Shown: piece after piece, positions 31,308 through 41,317 of the stretch | Numbering within the stretch: position 1 is the stretch's first letter | Layout: each line of letters starts with the position of its first letter | From: PFJX01 sp963713085 | GTDB taxonomy: Bacteria > Pseudomonadota > Gammaproteobacteria > Burkholderiales > Thiobacillaceae | DNA length: 64,000 nucleotides | NCBI GenBank assembly: GCA_963713085.1 | Contig: CAVQKQ010000019.1 | Location: forward strand, 88,204-152,203 | Direction: 5' to 3' | Notes under the pieces: model-generated | Told to the model about the DNA's origin: nothing | What the model saw: the letters and a program-made list of their open reading frames with translations, nothing else | Databases searched by the model: none | Made by a program: the position numbers and the translations under genes

Positions 31308-33656
31308 ATGCCGCTAATCGAAATCGACGGCCAGCAGATCGAAGTCGCCCCCGGTTCGACCGTGATGGATGCCGCCAACCAGTTGGGCATCTACATCCCC
31401 CATTTCTGCTACCACAAGAAGCTGTCCATCGCCGCCAACTGCCGCATGTGCCTGGTGGACATCGAAAAGGCCCCCAAGGCAGTGCCGGCCTGCGCCACCC
31501 CGGTCACCGACGGGATGAAGGTGCAGACCCATTCTCCCAAGGCCGTCGCCGCGCAGAAGGGGGTGATGGAGTTCCTGCTCATCAACCACCCCCTGGACTG
31601 CCCCATCTGCGACCAGGGCGGCGAATGCCAGCTCCAGGACATCGCCGTGGGCTACGGCGGTTCCGCCTCGCGCTACGACGAGGCCAAGCGGGTGGTGCGG
31701 GAGAAGGAACTGGGGCCCCTGATCGCCACCGACATGACCCGCTGCATCCACTGCAGTCGCTGCGTGCGCTTCGGCCAGGAGATCGCCGGCCTCATGGAAC
31801 TGGGCATGCCCGGGCGGGGCGAGCACACCGAGGTGATGACCTTCTTGGAGGCCCAGGTCACCCACGAATTGTCAGGCAACGTCATCGAGTTGTGCCCGGT
31901 GGGCGCGTTGACCTCCAAGCCGTTCCGCTATTCCGCCCGTACCTGGGAGTTGTCCCGGCGCAAGTCGGTGAGCCCCCACGACGGCCTCGGCGCCAATCTG
32001 CAGCTGCACATCAAGGACGGCAGGGTCTACCGGGCCGTGCCCCTGGAAAACGAGGCGGTGAACGAGTGCTGGATCGCCGACCGGGACCGCTACAGCTATG
32101 CCGCCCTGAATTCCGACCAGCGCCTGACCCGGCCCATGATCCGCAACGGCGGACAGTGGCAAGAGGCGAGTTGGCAGGATGCCCTGGAACAGGTGGCCGC
32201 CCGTCTTGCCCAGGTCCACGGGGCCAAAGGCGGCGCCGCCATCGGCGGCCTGGCCAGCCCCCACCAGACCGTGGAAGAGCTGTACCTGTTCACCAAGCTG
32301 CTGCGCGGCCTGGGCAGCGAGAACATCGACCACCGCCTGGCCCGGGGCGATACCGGAGCGGGTGGCGGCGCCCGGCACGGAGTCCAGTGGCTGGGCATGC
32401 CCGTGGCGGAACTGAATAATCTGGAGCGCGTGCTGCTGGTGGGGTCCACCCTGCGCAAGGAGCAACCCCTCATCGCCCAGCGCCTGCGCCAGGCGGTGAA
32501 GCGCGGTGCCCAGCTCAACGTGGTGCACGGCGCCGACGACAACCTGCTGTGCAAGATCAACGCCAGGCTGATTGCCAAGCCCGCCGCCTGGACCGACGCC
32601 CTGGCCCGCATCGCCAAGGCCGTTGGGGAAGCGGGCGGCAGCCTGCCGGCCGGGCTTGCCGGCCAGCAGATCGCTTCCGTGGCCGTGGACAATGCCGCCC
32701 GCGCCATCGCCGCCAGCCTGATGTCGGGTGGGCGCAAGGCCGTCCTCTTGGGAGCGCTGGCCCAGAACCATCCCGCCGCCGACCGGATCCACGCCCTCGC
32801 CGGGGCCATCGCCCAGGCCACCGGTGCCAGCTTCGGCTTCCTGTCGACGGCGGCCAATTCCGTGGGCGCCCAGTTGGTCGGCGCGCTGCCCGGCCCGGAC
32901 GGCCTGGGGGCCGCCGCCATGCTGGCCCAGCCTCGCTCCGCCTATGTGCTCATGGGGATGGAGCCGGCCCTGGATGCCTTCGACGCCGCCCAGGCCACCG
33001 CCGCCCTCAAGTCCGCCGAGTTCGTGGTGGCCCTCACCGCCTTCAGGAGCGAGGCCCTGGCCGATGCCCACGTGCTGCTGCCCATCGCCCCCTTCAGCGA
33101 GACCGCCGGCAGCTTCGTCAGCATGGAAGGCCGGCTGCAAAGCTTCCACGGTGCCGTCAAGCCCATGGGCGAGGCGCGCCCGGCATGGAAGGTGCTGCGG
33201 GTGCTGGGCAACCTGCTGAGCCTGAACGGTTTCGATTACGACTCCGCCGAGGCCGTGCGCGACGATGCCCTGCCCCAGGGCCAGGACCACATCCCGGCCC
33301 ATCTGGACAACGCCATCGGCGAGGTTGGCCTGGCCGGCCTGGCCGCCACGGACACCACCGAGCGCCTGGGCGAGACTCCCATCTATCAGCTCGATCCTTT
33401 GACCCGTCGCGCCCATCCCCTCCAGGCCACGGCGGATGCCGACGTCGCCGCTATCTGGATGAACGGTGAACTGCTTGCCAGCCTGGGCCTCGTCGAAGGC
33501 GCTCCGGCCAAGGTCCGGCAGAACGGCGGCGAAGCCGTGCTGCCGGCCCGCCGCGACGATCGCCTGGCCTCGGGCGTGGTGCGGGTGGCCGCCGCCATCG
33601 CCCAGACCGCCGGCCTGGGCGCCCGCATCGGCAACATCAGCGTGGAGAAGGCCTGA
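31308..33656 (+). CDS. nuoG: NADH-quinone oxidoreductase subunit G
   Basis: The 75-kDa-type subunit carrying N1b, N5 and N4. In the 782-residue product the N-terminal ferredoxin-like domain has HFCYHKKLSIAANCRMC and ACATPV (N1b), then HPLDCPICDQGGECQLQD (His-Cys3 cluster N5) and CIHCSRC plus CPVGAL (N4). The large C-terminal domain resembles molybdopterin oxidoreductases but has lost the cofactor. Residues 300-770 are Ala-rich and more variable. Confidence 0.98.
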   Translation: MPLIEIDGQQIEVAPGSTVMDAANQLGIYIPHFCYHKKLSIAANCRMCLVDIEKAPKAVPACATPVTDGMKVQTHSPKAVAAQKGVMEFLLINHPLDCPICDQGGECQLQDIAVGYGGSASRYDEAKRVVREKELGPLIATDMTRCIHCSRCVRFGQEIAGLMELGMPGRGEHTEVMTFLEAQVTHELSGNVIELCPVGALTSKPFRYSARTWELSRRKSVSPHDGLGANLQLHIKDGRVYRAVPLENEAVNECWIADRDRYSYAALNSDQRLTRPMIRNGGQWQEASWQDALEQVAARLAQVHGAKGGAAIGGLASPHQTVEELYLFTKLLRGLGSENIDHRLARGDTGAGGGARHGVQWLGMPVAELNNLERVLLVGSTLRKEQPLIAQRLRQAVKRGAQLNVVHGADDNLLCKINARLIAKPAAWTDALARIAKAVGEAGGSLPAGLAGQQIASVAVDNAARAIAASLMSGGRKAVLLGALAQNHPAADRIHALAGAIAQATGASFGFLSTAANSVGAQLVGALPGPDGLGAAAMLAQPRSAYVLMGMEPALDAFDAAQATAALKSAEFVVALTAFRSEALADAHVLLPIAPFSETAGSFVSMEGRLQSFHGAVKPMGEARPAWKVLRVLGNLLSLNGFDYDSAEAVRDDALPQGQDHIPAHLDNAIGEVGLAGLAATDTTERLGETPIYQLDPLTRRAHPLQATADADVAAIWMNGELLASLGLVEGAPAKVRQNGGEAVLPARRDDRLASGVVRVAAAIAQTAGLGARIGNISVEKA

Positions 33657-33657
33657 C

Positions 33658-34716
33658 ATGAATGCCATCCTGACTCCCCTGGCCCAACTGCTGGGTCCCG
33701 CCTGGCTCCCCCTCTGGACCCTGGTCAAGATCGTCGCCATCGTCCTGCCCCTGATGGTGTGCGTGGCCTATCTGACCTATGCCGAGCGCAAGATCATCGG
33801 CTGGATGCAGGTGCGCATCGGCCCCAACCGGGTGGGCTACTTCGGCCTGCTGCAGCCCATCGCCGACGCGGTGAAGCTGCTGATGAAGGAAATCATCATC
33901 CCCAGCGGCGCCAACAAGGGCCTGTTCTTCCTCGGCCCGGTGCTGGTCATCGCCCCCGCCCTGGCGGCCTGGGCCGTGTTCCCCTTCACCGACCACCTGG
34001 TGCTGGCCAACCTGAATGCCGGCCTGCTTTACATCATGGCCATCACCTCCATGGGCGTGTATGGCGTGGTGGTGGCGGGCTGGGCCTCCAACTCCAAATA
34101 CGCCTTCCTGGGCGCCATGCGCTCCTCGGCCCAGATCGTGTCCTACGAGATCGCCATGGGTTTCGCCCTGGTCGGGGTGCTGATGGCCGCCCAGAGCCTG
34201 AACCTGGTCGACATCGTCCAGGGCCAGGCCGGCGGCTTCTGGCACTGGTACTTCCTGCCCCTGTTCCCCCTGTTCATCGTCTATCTGATCTCCGGCGTGG
34301 CAGAGACCAACCGGGCACCCTTCGATGTGGCGGAAGGGGAGTCCGAGATCGTCGCCGGTTTCCACGTGGAATACGCCGGCATGGCCTTCGCCGTGTTCTT
34401 CCTGGCGGAATACGCCAACATGATCCTGATCGCCGGCCTCACCAGCGTCATGTTCCTGGGCGGCTGGCTGTCGCCATTCCCGTTCCTCGCCAACATCCCA
34501 TTGGTCGGATGGCTCTTCCAGGACGGCTTCATCTGGATCGCCGCGAAGATGTGCTTCGTGCTGTTCCTGTTCCTGTGGTTCCGCGCCACCTTCCCGCGCT
34601 ATCGCTACGACCAGATCATGCGCCTGGGCTGGAAGGTGTTCATCCCCGTGACCCTGGTCTGGATCCTGGTGGTGGGCGCGGCCATGCAGACGCCTTACGG
34701 CTACCTGTTCCACTGA
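33658..34716 (+). CDS. nuoH: NADH-quinone oxidoreductase subunit H
   Basis: Membrane subunit forming the quinone entry chamber, eight membrane segments in 352 residues. The NuoH signatures AERKIIGWMQVRIGPNRVGYFGLLQPIADAVKL and AETNRAPFDVAEGESEIVAGFHVEY are both present. The frame is open inside nuoG, but ATG 33658, two bases after the nuoG stop, gives the family N-terminus. Confidence 0.98.
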   Translation: MNAILTPLAQLLGPAWLPLWTLVKIVAIVLPLMVCVAYLTYAERKIIGWMQVRIGPNRVGYFGLLQPIADAVKLLMKEIIIPSGANKGLFFLGPVLVIAPALAAWAVFPFTDHLVLANLNAGLLYIMAITSMGVYGVVVAGWASNSKYAFLGAMRSSAQIVSYEIAMGFALVGVLMAAQSLNLVDIVQGQAGGFWHWYFLPLFPLFIVYLISGVAETNRAPFDVAEGESEIVAGFHVEYAGMAFAVFFLAEYANMILIAGLTSVMFLGGWLSPFPFLANIPLVGWLFQDGFIWIAAKMCFVLFLFLWFRATFPRYRYDQIMRLGWKVFIPVTLVWILVVGAAMQTPYGYLFH

Positions 34717-34726
34717 GGAGAGGACG

Positions 34727-35218
34727 ATGCTGAGACAGATCAAGTCCTTCTTCGAGACCTTCCTGCTCACCGAGCTGGTGCGCGGCATGGCCCTCACAGG
34801 CCGGCACCTGTTCGCGCGCAAGATCACGGTGCAGTTCCCGGAAGAGAAGACGCCCCAGTCCCCGCGTTTCCGCGGACTTCACGCCCAGCGCCGCTATCCC
34901 AACGGCGAGGAGCGCTGCATCGCCTGCAAGCTTTGCGAGGCGGTCTGTCCGGCACTGGCCATCACCATCGAGTCGGAGCAGCGCGAAGACGGTACCCGAC
35001 GCACCACCCGCTACGACATCGACCTGACCAAGTGCATCTTCTGCGGCTTCTGCGAGGAGGCCTGCCCGGTGGATGCCATCGTCGAGACCCGCATCCTGGA
35101 ATACCACGGCGAAAAGCGCGGCGATCTCTATTACACCAAGGAGATGCTGTTGGCCGTGGGTGACAAGTACGAACAACAGATCGCCCGGGATCGGGCCGAC
35201 GACGCCCGCTACCGCTGA
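34727..35218 (+). CDS. nuoI: NADH-quinone oxidoreductase subunit I
   Basis: TYKY-type subunit carrying two [4Fe-4S] clusters (N6a, N6b). The ligands are seen in ERCIACKLCEAVCPALAI and KCIFCGFCEEACPVDAI, two CxxCxxCxxxCP motifs, in 163 residues. It bridges NuoG and NuoB in the peripheral arm. Confidence 0.98.
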   Translation: MLRQIKSFFETFLLTELVRGMALTGRHLFARKITVQFPEEKTPQSPRFRGLHAQRRYPNGEERCIACKLCEAVCPALAITIESEQREDGTRRTTRYDIDLTKCIFCGFCEEACPVDAIVETRILEYHGEKRGDLYYTKEMLLAVGDKYEQQIARDRADDARYR

Positions 35219-35228
35219 CGGAATGGTC

Positions 35229-35846
35229 ATGGACTTTCAAAGCCTGGTTTTCTACTCCCTCTCCGCCATCCTGCTGCTGGCCGCGGTGCGCGTGGTCATC
35301 GCCCGCAACCCGGTGCACTCGGCCCTGGCCCTGGTGCTGGCCTTCTTCAGCGCCGCCGGCCTGTGGGTGCTGCTGGAGGCGGAGTTCCTGGCCATCACCC
35401 TGGTGCTGGTCTACATCGGCGCGGTGATGGTGCTGTTCCTGTTCGTGGTGATGATGCTGGATATCAACCTGGAGGAACTGCGCAAGGGCTTCTGGGGCTA
35501 CCTGCCGGCCGGGGCCCTGGTGGCCGGCCTGATGGTGGCGGAGATGGTCATGGTGCTGGGCGGCAAGGATCTCGGCCTGGGCGCGCCCATCCCCCATCCG
35601 GCCGACTATAGCAACACCAAGGAACTGGGCCGACTGCTCTATACCGATTACGTCTATCCGTTCGAACTGGCCGCCGTGCTGCTGGTGGTGGCCATGGTGG
35701 CGGCCATCGCCCTGACCCACCGCAAGCGCGTGGGCACCAAGCAGCAGAACCCCGCCATGCAGGTCAAGGTCAAGCGCGCCGACCGCATCCGCATGGTCAA
35801 CCTGAAGTCCCAGCACCCCGAAGCGCCCAAGGACGAAGACCAATGA
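35229..35846 (+). CDS. nuoJ: NADH-quinone oxidoreductase subunit J
   Basis: Membrane subunit with five membrane segments, 205 residues. The family motif ARNPVHSALALVLAFFSAAGLW lies near residue 27 and the conserved VLVYIGAVMVLFLFVVMML near 59-77. An in-frame ATG at 35223 is an alternative; 35229 was preferred because GGAA stands at the right distance. The stop overlaps nuoK. Confidence 0.95.
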   Translation: MDFQSLVFYSLSAILLLAAVRVVIARNPVHSALALVLAFFSAAGLWVLLEAEFLAITLVLVYIGAVMVLFLFVVMMLDINLEELRKGFWGYLPAGALVAGLMVAEMVMVLGGKDLGLGAPIPHPADYSNTKELGRLLYTDYVYPFELAAVLLVVAMVAAIALTHRKRVGTKQQNPAMQVKVKRADRIRMVNLKSQHPEAPKDEDQ

Positions 35847-36148
35847 TCGGCCTGAACCACTACCTCATCCTCGGCGCCATCCTGTTCGCCATCAGCGTGG
35901 TGGGCATCTTCCTGAACCGCAAGAACGTGATCATCCTGCTGATGGCCATCGAACTGATGCTGTTGGCCGTGAACATGAACTTCGTGGCCTTCTCCCGCTA
36001 CCTCAACGACATGTCCGGACAGGTCTTCGTGTTCTTCATCCTCACCGTGGCCGCGGCCGAATCCGCCATCGGCCTGGCCATCCTGGTGGTGCTGTTCCGC
36101 AGCCTGCACACCATCAACGTGGATGACCTCGACCGGTTGAAGGGCTAG
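35843..36148 (+). CDS. nuoK: NADH-quinone oxidoreductase subunit K
   Basis: Small three-helix membrane subunit (101 residues). The two buried glutamates of the proton path are in LMAIELMLLAVNMNF and VAAAESAIGLAILV. The start overlaps nuoJ by four bases (ATGA). Confidence 0.98.
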   Translation: MIGLNHYLILGAILFAISVVGIFLNRKNVIILLMAIELMLLAVNMNFVAFSRYLNDMSGQVFVFFILTVAAAESAIGLAILVVLFRSLHTINVDDLDRLKG

Positions 36149-36150
36149 CC

Positions 36151-38148
36151 ATGACCATGCAAAGCCTCTATCTCACCGTGCCCCTGGCCCCCCTGGCGGG
36201 CGCCCTGGTGGCCGGCCTGTTCGGCAAGAGCATCGGCCGCACCGCCTCCCACGTTGTCGCCATCCTGGGGGTGGCCATCGCCCTCCTGGCCTCGCTCCTG
36301 ATCTTCCAGGACGTGCAGGCCGGCAACACCTACAACGGCACGGTCTACACCTGGCTCACCTCAGGCAGCCTGTCCCTGGAGGTGGGCTTCCTGATCGACC
36401 GCCTCACCGCCCTGATGATGCTGGTGGTGACCTTCGTCTCCCTCTGCGTGCACATCTACACCATCGGCTACATGCGCGACGATCCCGGCTATCAGCGCTT
36501 CTTCAGCTACATCGCCCTGTTTACCTTCTCCATGCTGATGCTGGTGATGAGCAACAACTTCCTCCAGCTGTTCTTCGGCTGGGAGGCGGTGGGCCTGGTG
36601 TCCTACCTGCTGATCGGCTTCTGGTACACCCGGGAGTCCGCCATCTACGCCAACCTCAAGGCTTTCCTGGTGAACCGGGTGGGCGATTTCGGGTTCCTGC
36701 TGGGCATCGGCCTGGTGCTGGCCTACACCGGCAGCCTGGACTACCAGCAGGTGTTCCAGCTGGCGCCCCACCTGGCCAACCACACCATCACCCTGATCGA
36801 GGGCCATCCCTGGAGCCTGATGGCGGTGATCTGCATCCTGCTGTTCATTGGCGCCATGGGCAAGTCGGCCCAGTTCCCGCTGCATGTGTGGCTGCCGGAT
36901 TCCATGGAAGGCCCCACCCCGATCTCCGCCCTGATCCACGCCGCGACCATGGTGACCGCCGGCATCTTCATGGTGGCGCGCATGTCGCCCCTGTTCGAGC
37001 TCTCCGACACGGCCCTGTCCTTCGTCATGGTGATCGGTGCCATCACCGCCCTGTTCATGGGCTTCCTGGGCATGATCCAGAACGACATCAAGCGGGTGAT
37101 CGCCTATTCCACCCTGTCCCAGCTGGGCTACATGACCGTGGCCCTGGGGGCTTCCGCCTATTCGGTGGCCATCTTCCATTTGATGACCCACGCCTTCTTC
37201 AAGGCCCTGCTGTTCCTGGCCGCAGGCTCGGTGATCATCGGCATGCACCACGACCAGGATATCCGCAACATGGGCGGCCTGCGCAAGTACATGCCCATCA
37301 CCTGGATCACATTCCTGGTCGGCTCCCTGGCCCTGATCGGCACGCCCTTCTTCTCCGGCTTCTACTCCAAGGACTCCATCATCGAGGCGGTCCACGCCTC
37401 CCACCTGCCCGGCGCCCAAATCGCCTGGCTGGCGGTCACCGCCGGGGTGTTCGTCACCGCCTTCTACACCTTCCGCATGTACTTCCTGGTGTTCCACGGC
37501 AAGGAGCGTTTCCGCAACGCCCATGACCCCCATGGCCATGCCGCCGAGGACGGCCACCAGGGCCATCACCACGCGCCCAAGGAGTCGCCCTGGGTGGTGT
37601 GGCTACCGCTGGTCCTGCTGGCCATCCCTTCGGTGGTGATCGGCTACATGACCATCGAGCCCCTGCTGTACGGCGGCTGGTTCGGCCATGCCATCAGCGT
37701 CGACGCCGTGGCCCATCCGGCCATGGAAGAGCTGACCGGCGAGTTCCACGGCGCCGTCGCCATGGGCCTCCATGCCCTGGCCTCCGCGCCGTTCTGGCTG
37801 GCCGCGGCGGGGGTCGGCCTGTCCTGGTTCTTCTACATGAAGCGGCCGGACATCCCGGCGGCCCTGCGCAAGCGCTTCGCCCTCACCTACAAGGTCCTGG
37901 AGAACAAGTACGGCTTCGACGCCTTCTACATGTGGTTCTTCGCCGGCGGTGCCCGCCTGGTGGGCGGACGGCTGTGGCGCTGGGGCGACGTGATGGCCAT
38001 CGACGGCTGGCTGGTGAACGGTTCCGCCCGGGTGGTGGGCCACATCGCCGGCGTTGTGCGCCACCTGCAGTCCGGATACATCTACCACTATGCCTTCGCG
38101 ATGATCATTGGCGTGCTGCTGCTCGCCACCTGGTTCGCGCGGGGCTGA
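36151..38148 (+). CDS. nuoL: NADH-quinone oxidoreductase subunit L
   Basis: Distal antiporter-like proton-pumping subunit with a long amphipathic C-terminal helix. The 665-residue product has the conserved FFGWEAVGLVSYLLIGFWY, the lysine motif GAMGKSAQFPLHVWLPDSMEGPTPISALIHAATMVTAG and IAYSTLSQLGYM. A His-rich loop (HDPHGHAAEDGHQGHHHAP) at about residues 451-470 is a less conserved feature. Confidence 0.98.
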   Translation: MTMQSLYLTVPLAPLAGALVAGLFGKSIGRTASHVVAILGVAIALLASLLIFQDVQAGNTYNGTVYTWLTSGSLSLEVGFLIDRLTALMMLVVTFVSLCVHIYTIGYMRDDPGYQRFFSYIALFTFSMLMLVMSNNFLQLFFGWEAVGLVSYLLIGFWYTRESAIYANLKAFLVNRVGDFGFLLGIGLVLAYTGSLDYQQVFQLAPHLANHTITLIEGHPWSLMAVICILLFIGAMGKSAQFPLHVWLPDSMEGPTPISALIHAATMVTAGIFMVARMSPLFELSDTALSFVMVIGAITALFMGFLGMIQNDIKRVIAYSTLSQLGYMTVALGASAYSVAIFHLMTHAFFKALLFLAAGSVIIGMHHDQDIRNMGGLRKYMPITWITFLVGSLALIGTPFFSGFYSKDSIIEAVHASHLPGAQIAWLAVTAGVFVTAFYTFRMYFLVFHGKERFRNAHDPHGHAAEDGHQGHHHAPKESPWVVWLPLVLLAIPSVVIGYMTIEPLLYGGWFGHAISVDAVAHPAMEELTGEFHGAVAMGLHALASAPFWLAAAGVGLSWFFYMKRPDIPAALRKRFALTYKVLENKYGFDAFYMWFFAGGARLVGGRLWRWGDVMAIDGWLVNGSARVVGHIAGVVRHLQSGYIYHYAFAMIIGVLLLATWFARG

Positions 38149-38172
38149 CCAAGAAGAAAGCGAAGCGACGCG

Positions 38173-39666
38173 ATGTTCGAAGGGATCGGCTTGTTAAGCC
38201 TCGCCATATGGGTGCCCATCGTGGTGGGCGTGCTCATCCTGGCTACCGGCGGCGACGACAGGAATGCCGACGGCCAGCGCACCCTGGCGCTGATCGGCTC
38301 GGTGCTCGGCTTCCTGGTCACCGTGCCGCTCTGGACCGGCTTCGACACCGGCACCGCGGCCATGCAGTTCACCGAACTGGCCGGCTGGATACCCGCGTTC
38401 AACGTCCATTACCGACTGGGGGTGGACGGCATCTCCATGCCCTTAGTCCTGCTCAACAGCTTCACCACCGTCCTGGTGGTGATCGCCGGCTGGAAAGTCA
38501 TCCAGAACAAGGTGGGCCAGTACATGGCGGCCTTCCTGATCCAGTCCGGCCTGCTCAACGGCGTGTTCGTCTCCCTGGACGGTGTGCTGTTCTACGTCTT
38601 CTTCGAGGCCATGCTGATCCCCCTGTACCTGATCATCGGCATGTGGGGCGGCCCAAACCGGGTCTACGCGGCCATCAAGTTCTTCCTCTACACCCTGCTG
38701 GGCTCTCTGCTCATGCTGGTGGCCATGATCTATCTCTACTTCCAGAGCGGCGGCAGCTTCGATATCCTGACCTGGCACCGGGTGCCGCTGGCCATGAGCG
38801 CCCAGATCCTCCTGTTCGTGGCCTTCTTCTTCGCCTTCGCGGTAAAGGTGCCCATGTGGCCGGTGCACACCTGGTTGCCGGATGCCCACGTGGAGGCGCC
38901 CACCGGCGGCTCGGTGGTGCTGGCGGCGATTACCCTGAAGGTGGGTGCCTACGGTTTCCTGCGCTTCATCCTGCCCATCGTGCCGGATGCCGCCCACGAG
39001 CTGACCTGGCTCATCGTCACCTTCTCCCTGATCGCCGTGGTGTACATCGGCCTGGTTGCCCTGGTGCAGTCGGACATGAAGAAGCTGATCGCCTATTCCT
39101 CCATCGCCCACATGGGCTTCGTCACCCTGGGCTTTTTCCTGTTCAACCCCCTGGGGGTGGAGGGCGGCCTGATCCAGATGATCTCCCACGGCTTCATCTC
39201 CGCCGCCATGTTCCTGTGCGTGGGGGTGATGTACGACCGGGTCCATTCGCGCCAGATCGCCGACTACGGCGGCGTGGTGAACACCATGCCCCGCTTCGCC
39301 GCCTTCTTCATGCTGTTCGCCATGGCCAACTCGGGCCTGCCCGCCACCTCCGGCTTCGTCGGCGAGTTCATGGTGGTGCTGGCGGCGGTGAAGGTGAACT
39401 TCTGGTGGGCCGCCCTGGCCGCCACCACCCTGGTGTTCGGCGCCTCCTACACACTGTGGATGGTCAAGCGGGTGGTATTCGGCCCGGTCGCCAACGAGCG
39501 CGTGGCCGGGATGGCGGATATCGACTCCCGGGAATTCATCGTCCTGGGCCTGCTGGCCATCGCCGTGCTGGCCATGGGCCTGTATCCGCTGCCCGTCACC
39601 GAGGTCATGCACGCCTCCGTCAATAACCTGCTGGAGCATGTGGCCCACAGCAAGCTGGTGCCCTGA
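38173..39666 (+). CDS. nuoM: NADH-quinone oxidoreductase subunit M
   Basis: Second antiporter-like subunit, 497 residues, about 14 membrane segments. Conserved FEAMLIPLYLIIGMWGG (buried Glu), FAVKVPMWPVHTWLPDAHVEAPTGGSVVLAAITLKVGAYGFLRF and AYSSIAHMGFVTLG are seen. Its TGA overlaps the nuoN start by one base. Confidence 0.98.
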   Translation: MFEGIGLLSLAIWVPIVVGVLILATGGDDRNADGQRTLALIGSVLGFLVTVPLWTGFDTGTAAMQFTELAGWIPAFNVHYRLGVDGISMPLVLLNSFTTVLVVIAGWKVIQNKVGQYMAAFLIQSGLLNGVFVSLDGVLFYVFFEAMLIPLYLIIGMWGGPNRVYAAIKFFLYTLLGSLLMLVAMIYLYFQSGGSFDILTWHRVPLAMSAQILLFVAFFFAFAVKVPMWPVHTWLPDAHVEAPTGGSVVLAAITLKVGAYGFLRFILPIVPDAAHELTWLIVTFSLIAVVYIGLVALVQSDMKKLIAYSSIAHMGFVTLGFFLFNPLGVEGGLIQMISHGFISAAMFLCVGVMYDRVHSRQIADYGGVVNTMPRFAAFFMLFAMANSGLPATSGFVGEFMVVLAAVKVNFWWAALAATTLVFGASYTLWMVKRVVFGPVANERVAGMADIDSREFIVLGLLAIAVLAMGLYPLPVTEVMHASVNNLLEHVAHSKLVP

Positions 39667-41117
39667 TGACCATGAACTTCCCCATGCCCGATCTCGCCCC
39701 CGCCCTGCCGGAGATCTTCGTCCTGGTCATGGCCTGCGCCATCCTGCTGATCGACGTGATGAGCAAGCAGCGCGCCTGGGCCTACTGGCTGACCCTGTTC
39801 ACCCTGGCGGGCGCGGCGGCCATCACCGCCTTCACCGCCCAGCCCGAGACCCGCTACACCTTCAGCGGCCAGTTCGTCGACGACGCCATGGGCGACGTGC
39901 TCAAGCTGATGGCCTATCTCTCCACCCTGGCGGTGGTGGTCTATTCGCGGGATTACCTGAGCGAGCGCGGCCTGTTCCGGGGCGAGTTCTATGTGCTGGC
40001 TTTGTTCGCCGTGCTGGGCATGATGGTGATGATCTCGGCCAACCACTTCCTGGTCCTGTACGTGGGACTGGAACTGTTGTCCCTCTCCCTGTACGCCATG
40101 GTGGCCTTGCAGCGCGATTCGGCCCAGGCCACCGAGGCGGCCATGAAGTATTTCGTGCTGGGCGCGCTGGCCTCGGGGCTGCTGCTCTACGGCATGTCCA
40201 TGCTCTACGGCCTCACCGGCACCCTGGAACTGCCCAGGATGGCCGAGCTGGTTCAGGCGGGGGTCAAGGACCACATGATCCTGGCATTCGGCCTGGTGTT
40301 CCTGGTGGCCGGCCTGGGCTTCAAGCTGGGGGTGGCCCCGTTCCACATGTGGGTGCCGGACGTCTATCAGGGCGCGCCCAGCGCGGTCACCCTGTTCATC
40401 GGTTCCGCCCCCAAGCTGGCCGCCTTCGCCTTCACCATGCGTATCCTGGTCGACGGGTTGCACCCGGCGGTGGGGGAATGGCAGGGCATGCTGGCGGTGA
40501 TGGCGGTGTTGTCCCTGGCGGTGGGCAACCTGGCCGCCATCATGCAAAGCAACATCAAGCGCATGCTGGCCTACTCCACCATCTCCCACATGGGCTTCCT
40601 GCTGCTGGGGATCCTGTCCGGCACCGTCGCCGGCTACACGGCCGGCCTGTTCTACGTGGTCACCTACGTGCTCATGAGCGTGGGCAGCTTCGGCCTGGTG
40701 GTCTACCTGTCGCAGCGGGGCCTGGAAGCGGAAAACCTGGATGACTACAAGGGCCTCAACAGCCGCCATCCCTGGCTCGCCGCCCTGATGGCCATCCTCA
40801 TGCTGTCCATGGCCGGCCTGCCGCCCTTCGTCGGCTTCTATGCCAAGCTGACCATCCTCCAGTCCCTGGTGGGCGCCGGCTTCCTCTGGCTGGCGGTGCT
40901 GGCGGTGCTGTTCTCCCTGATCGGCGCGTTCTACTACCTGCGCGTGGTCAAGCTGCTCTACTTCGATGCCCCGAAGGCAGACGCCATGACCATCACTCCC
41001 GTGGGCGAGGTCCAGGCCCTGCTATCCGCCAACATCCTGGCGGTCCTGCTGCTGGGCATCATGCCCCAGCCCCTCATCTCCCTCTGCACCTACGCGATGC
41101 AGATGTCCCTGCAGTAA
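39666..41117 (+). CDS. nuoN: NADH-quinone oxidoreductase subunit N
   Basis: Third antiporter-like subunit, 483 residues. Conserved VGLELLSLSLYAMVAL, GFKLGVAPFHMWVPDVYQGAPSAVTLFIGSAPKLA and AYSTISHMGFLLLG are visible. Last gene of the nuo operon. The next 200 bases (41118-41317) hold no gene and no clear promoter or terminator. Confidence 0.98.
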   Translation: MTMNFPMPDLAPALPEIFVLVMACAILLIDVMSKQRAWAYWLTLFTLAGAAAITAFTAQPETRYTFSGQFVDDAMGDVLKLMAYLSTLAVVVYSRDYLSERGLFRGEFYVLALFAVLGMMVMISANHFLVLYVGLELLSLSLYAMVALQRDSAQATEAAMKYFVLGALASGLLLYGMSMLYGLTGTLELPRMAELVQAGVKDHMILAFGLVFLVAGLGFKLGVAPFHMWVPDVYQGAPSAVTLFIGSAPKLAAFAFTMRILVDGLHPAVGEWQGMLAVMAVLSLAVGNLAAIMQSNIKRMLAYSTISHMGFLLLGILSGTVAGYTAGLFYVVTYVLMSVGSFGLVVYLSQRGLEAENLDDYKGLNSRHPWLAALMAILMLSMAGLPPFVGFYAKLTILQSLVGAGFLWLAVLAVLFSLIGAFYYLRVVKLLYFDAPKADAMTITPVGEVQALLSANILAVLLLGIMPQPLISLCTYAMQMSLQ

Positions 41118-41317
41118 CCACGTCCGGATTCGGGGGCGTGTTGCCTGGTGAGTACGCATCGCCGGCAAGCATCGTACGCCCGCGCGGTGAAGGGCTCACA
41201 ACGCGCCTGACGCCGGTCAAAACGCGAGTCCCACTCCGTAACCAAAGTACCTCACGTCACGGTCGCTGATGCACTATCGTTGACGCTATCGCCGTTTACC
41301 CCTCCCACGGAAAGGCC

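Noticed and set aside
31872..33740. Very long open frame (622 codons) on the minus strand across nuoG
   Set aside because: It is antisense to nuoG, whose Fe-S motifs and operon context are clear. High GC and Ala/Gly-rich codons remove stops in the mirror frame; composition is His/Gly/Gln-rich and not protein-like.
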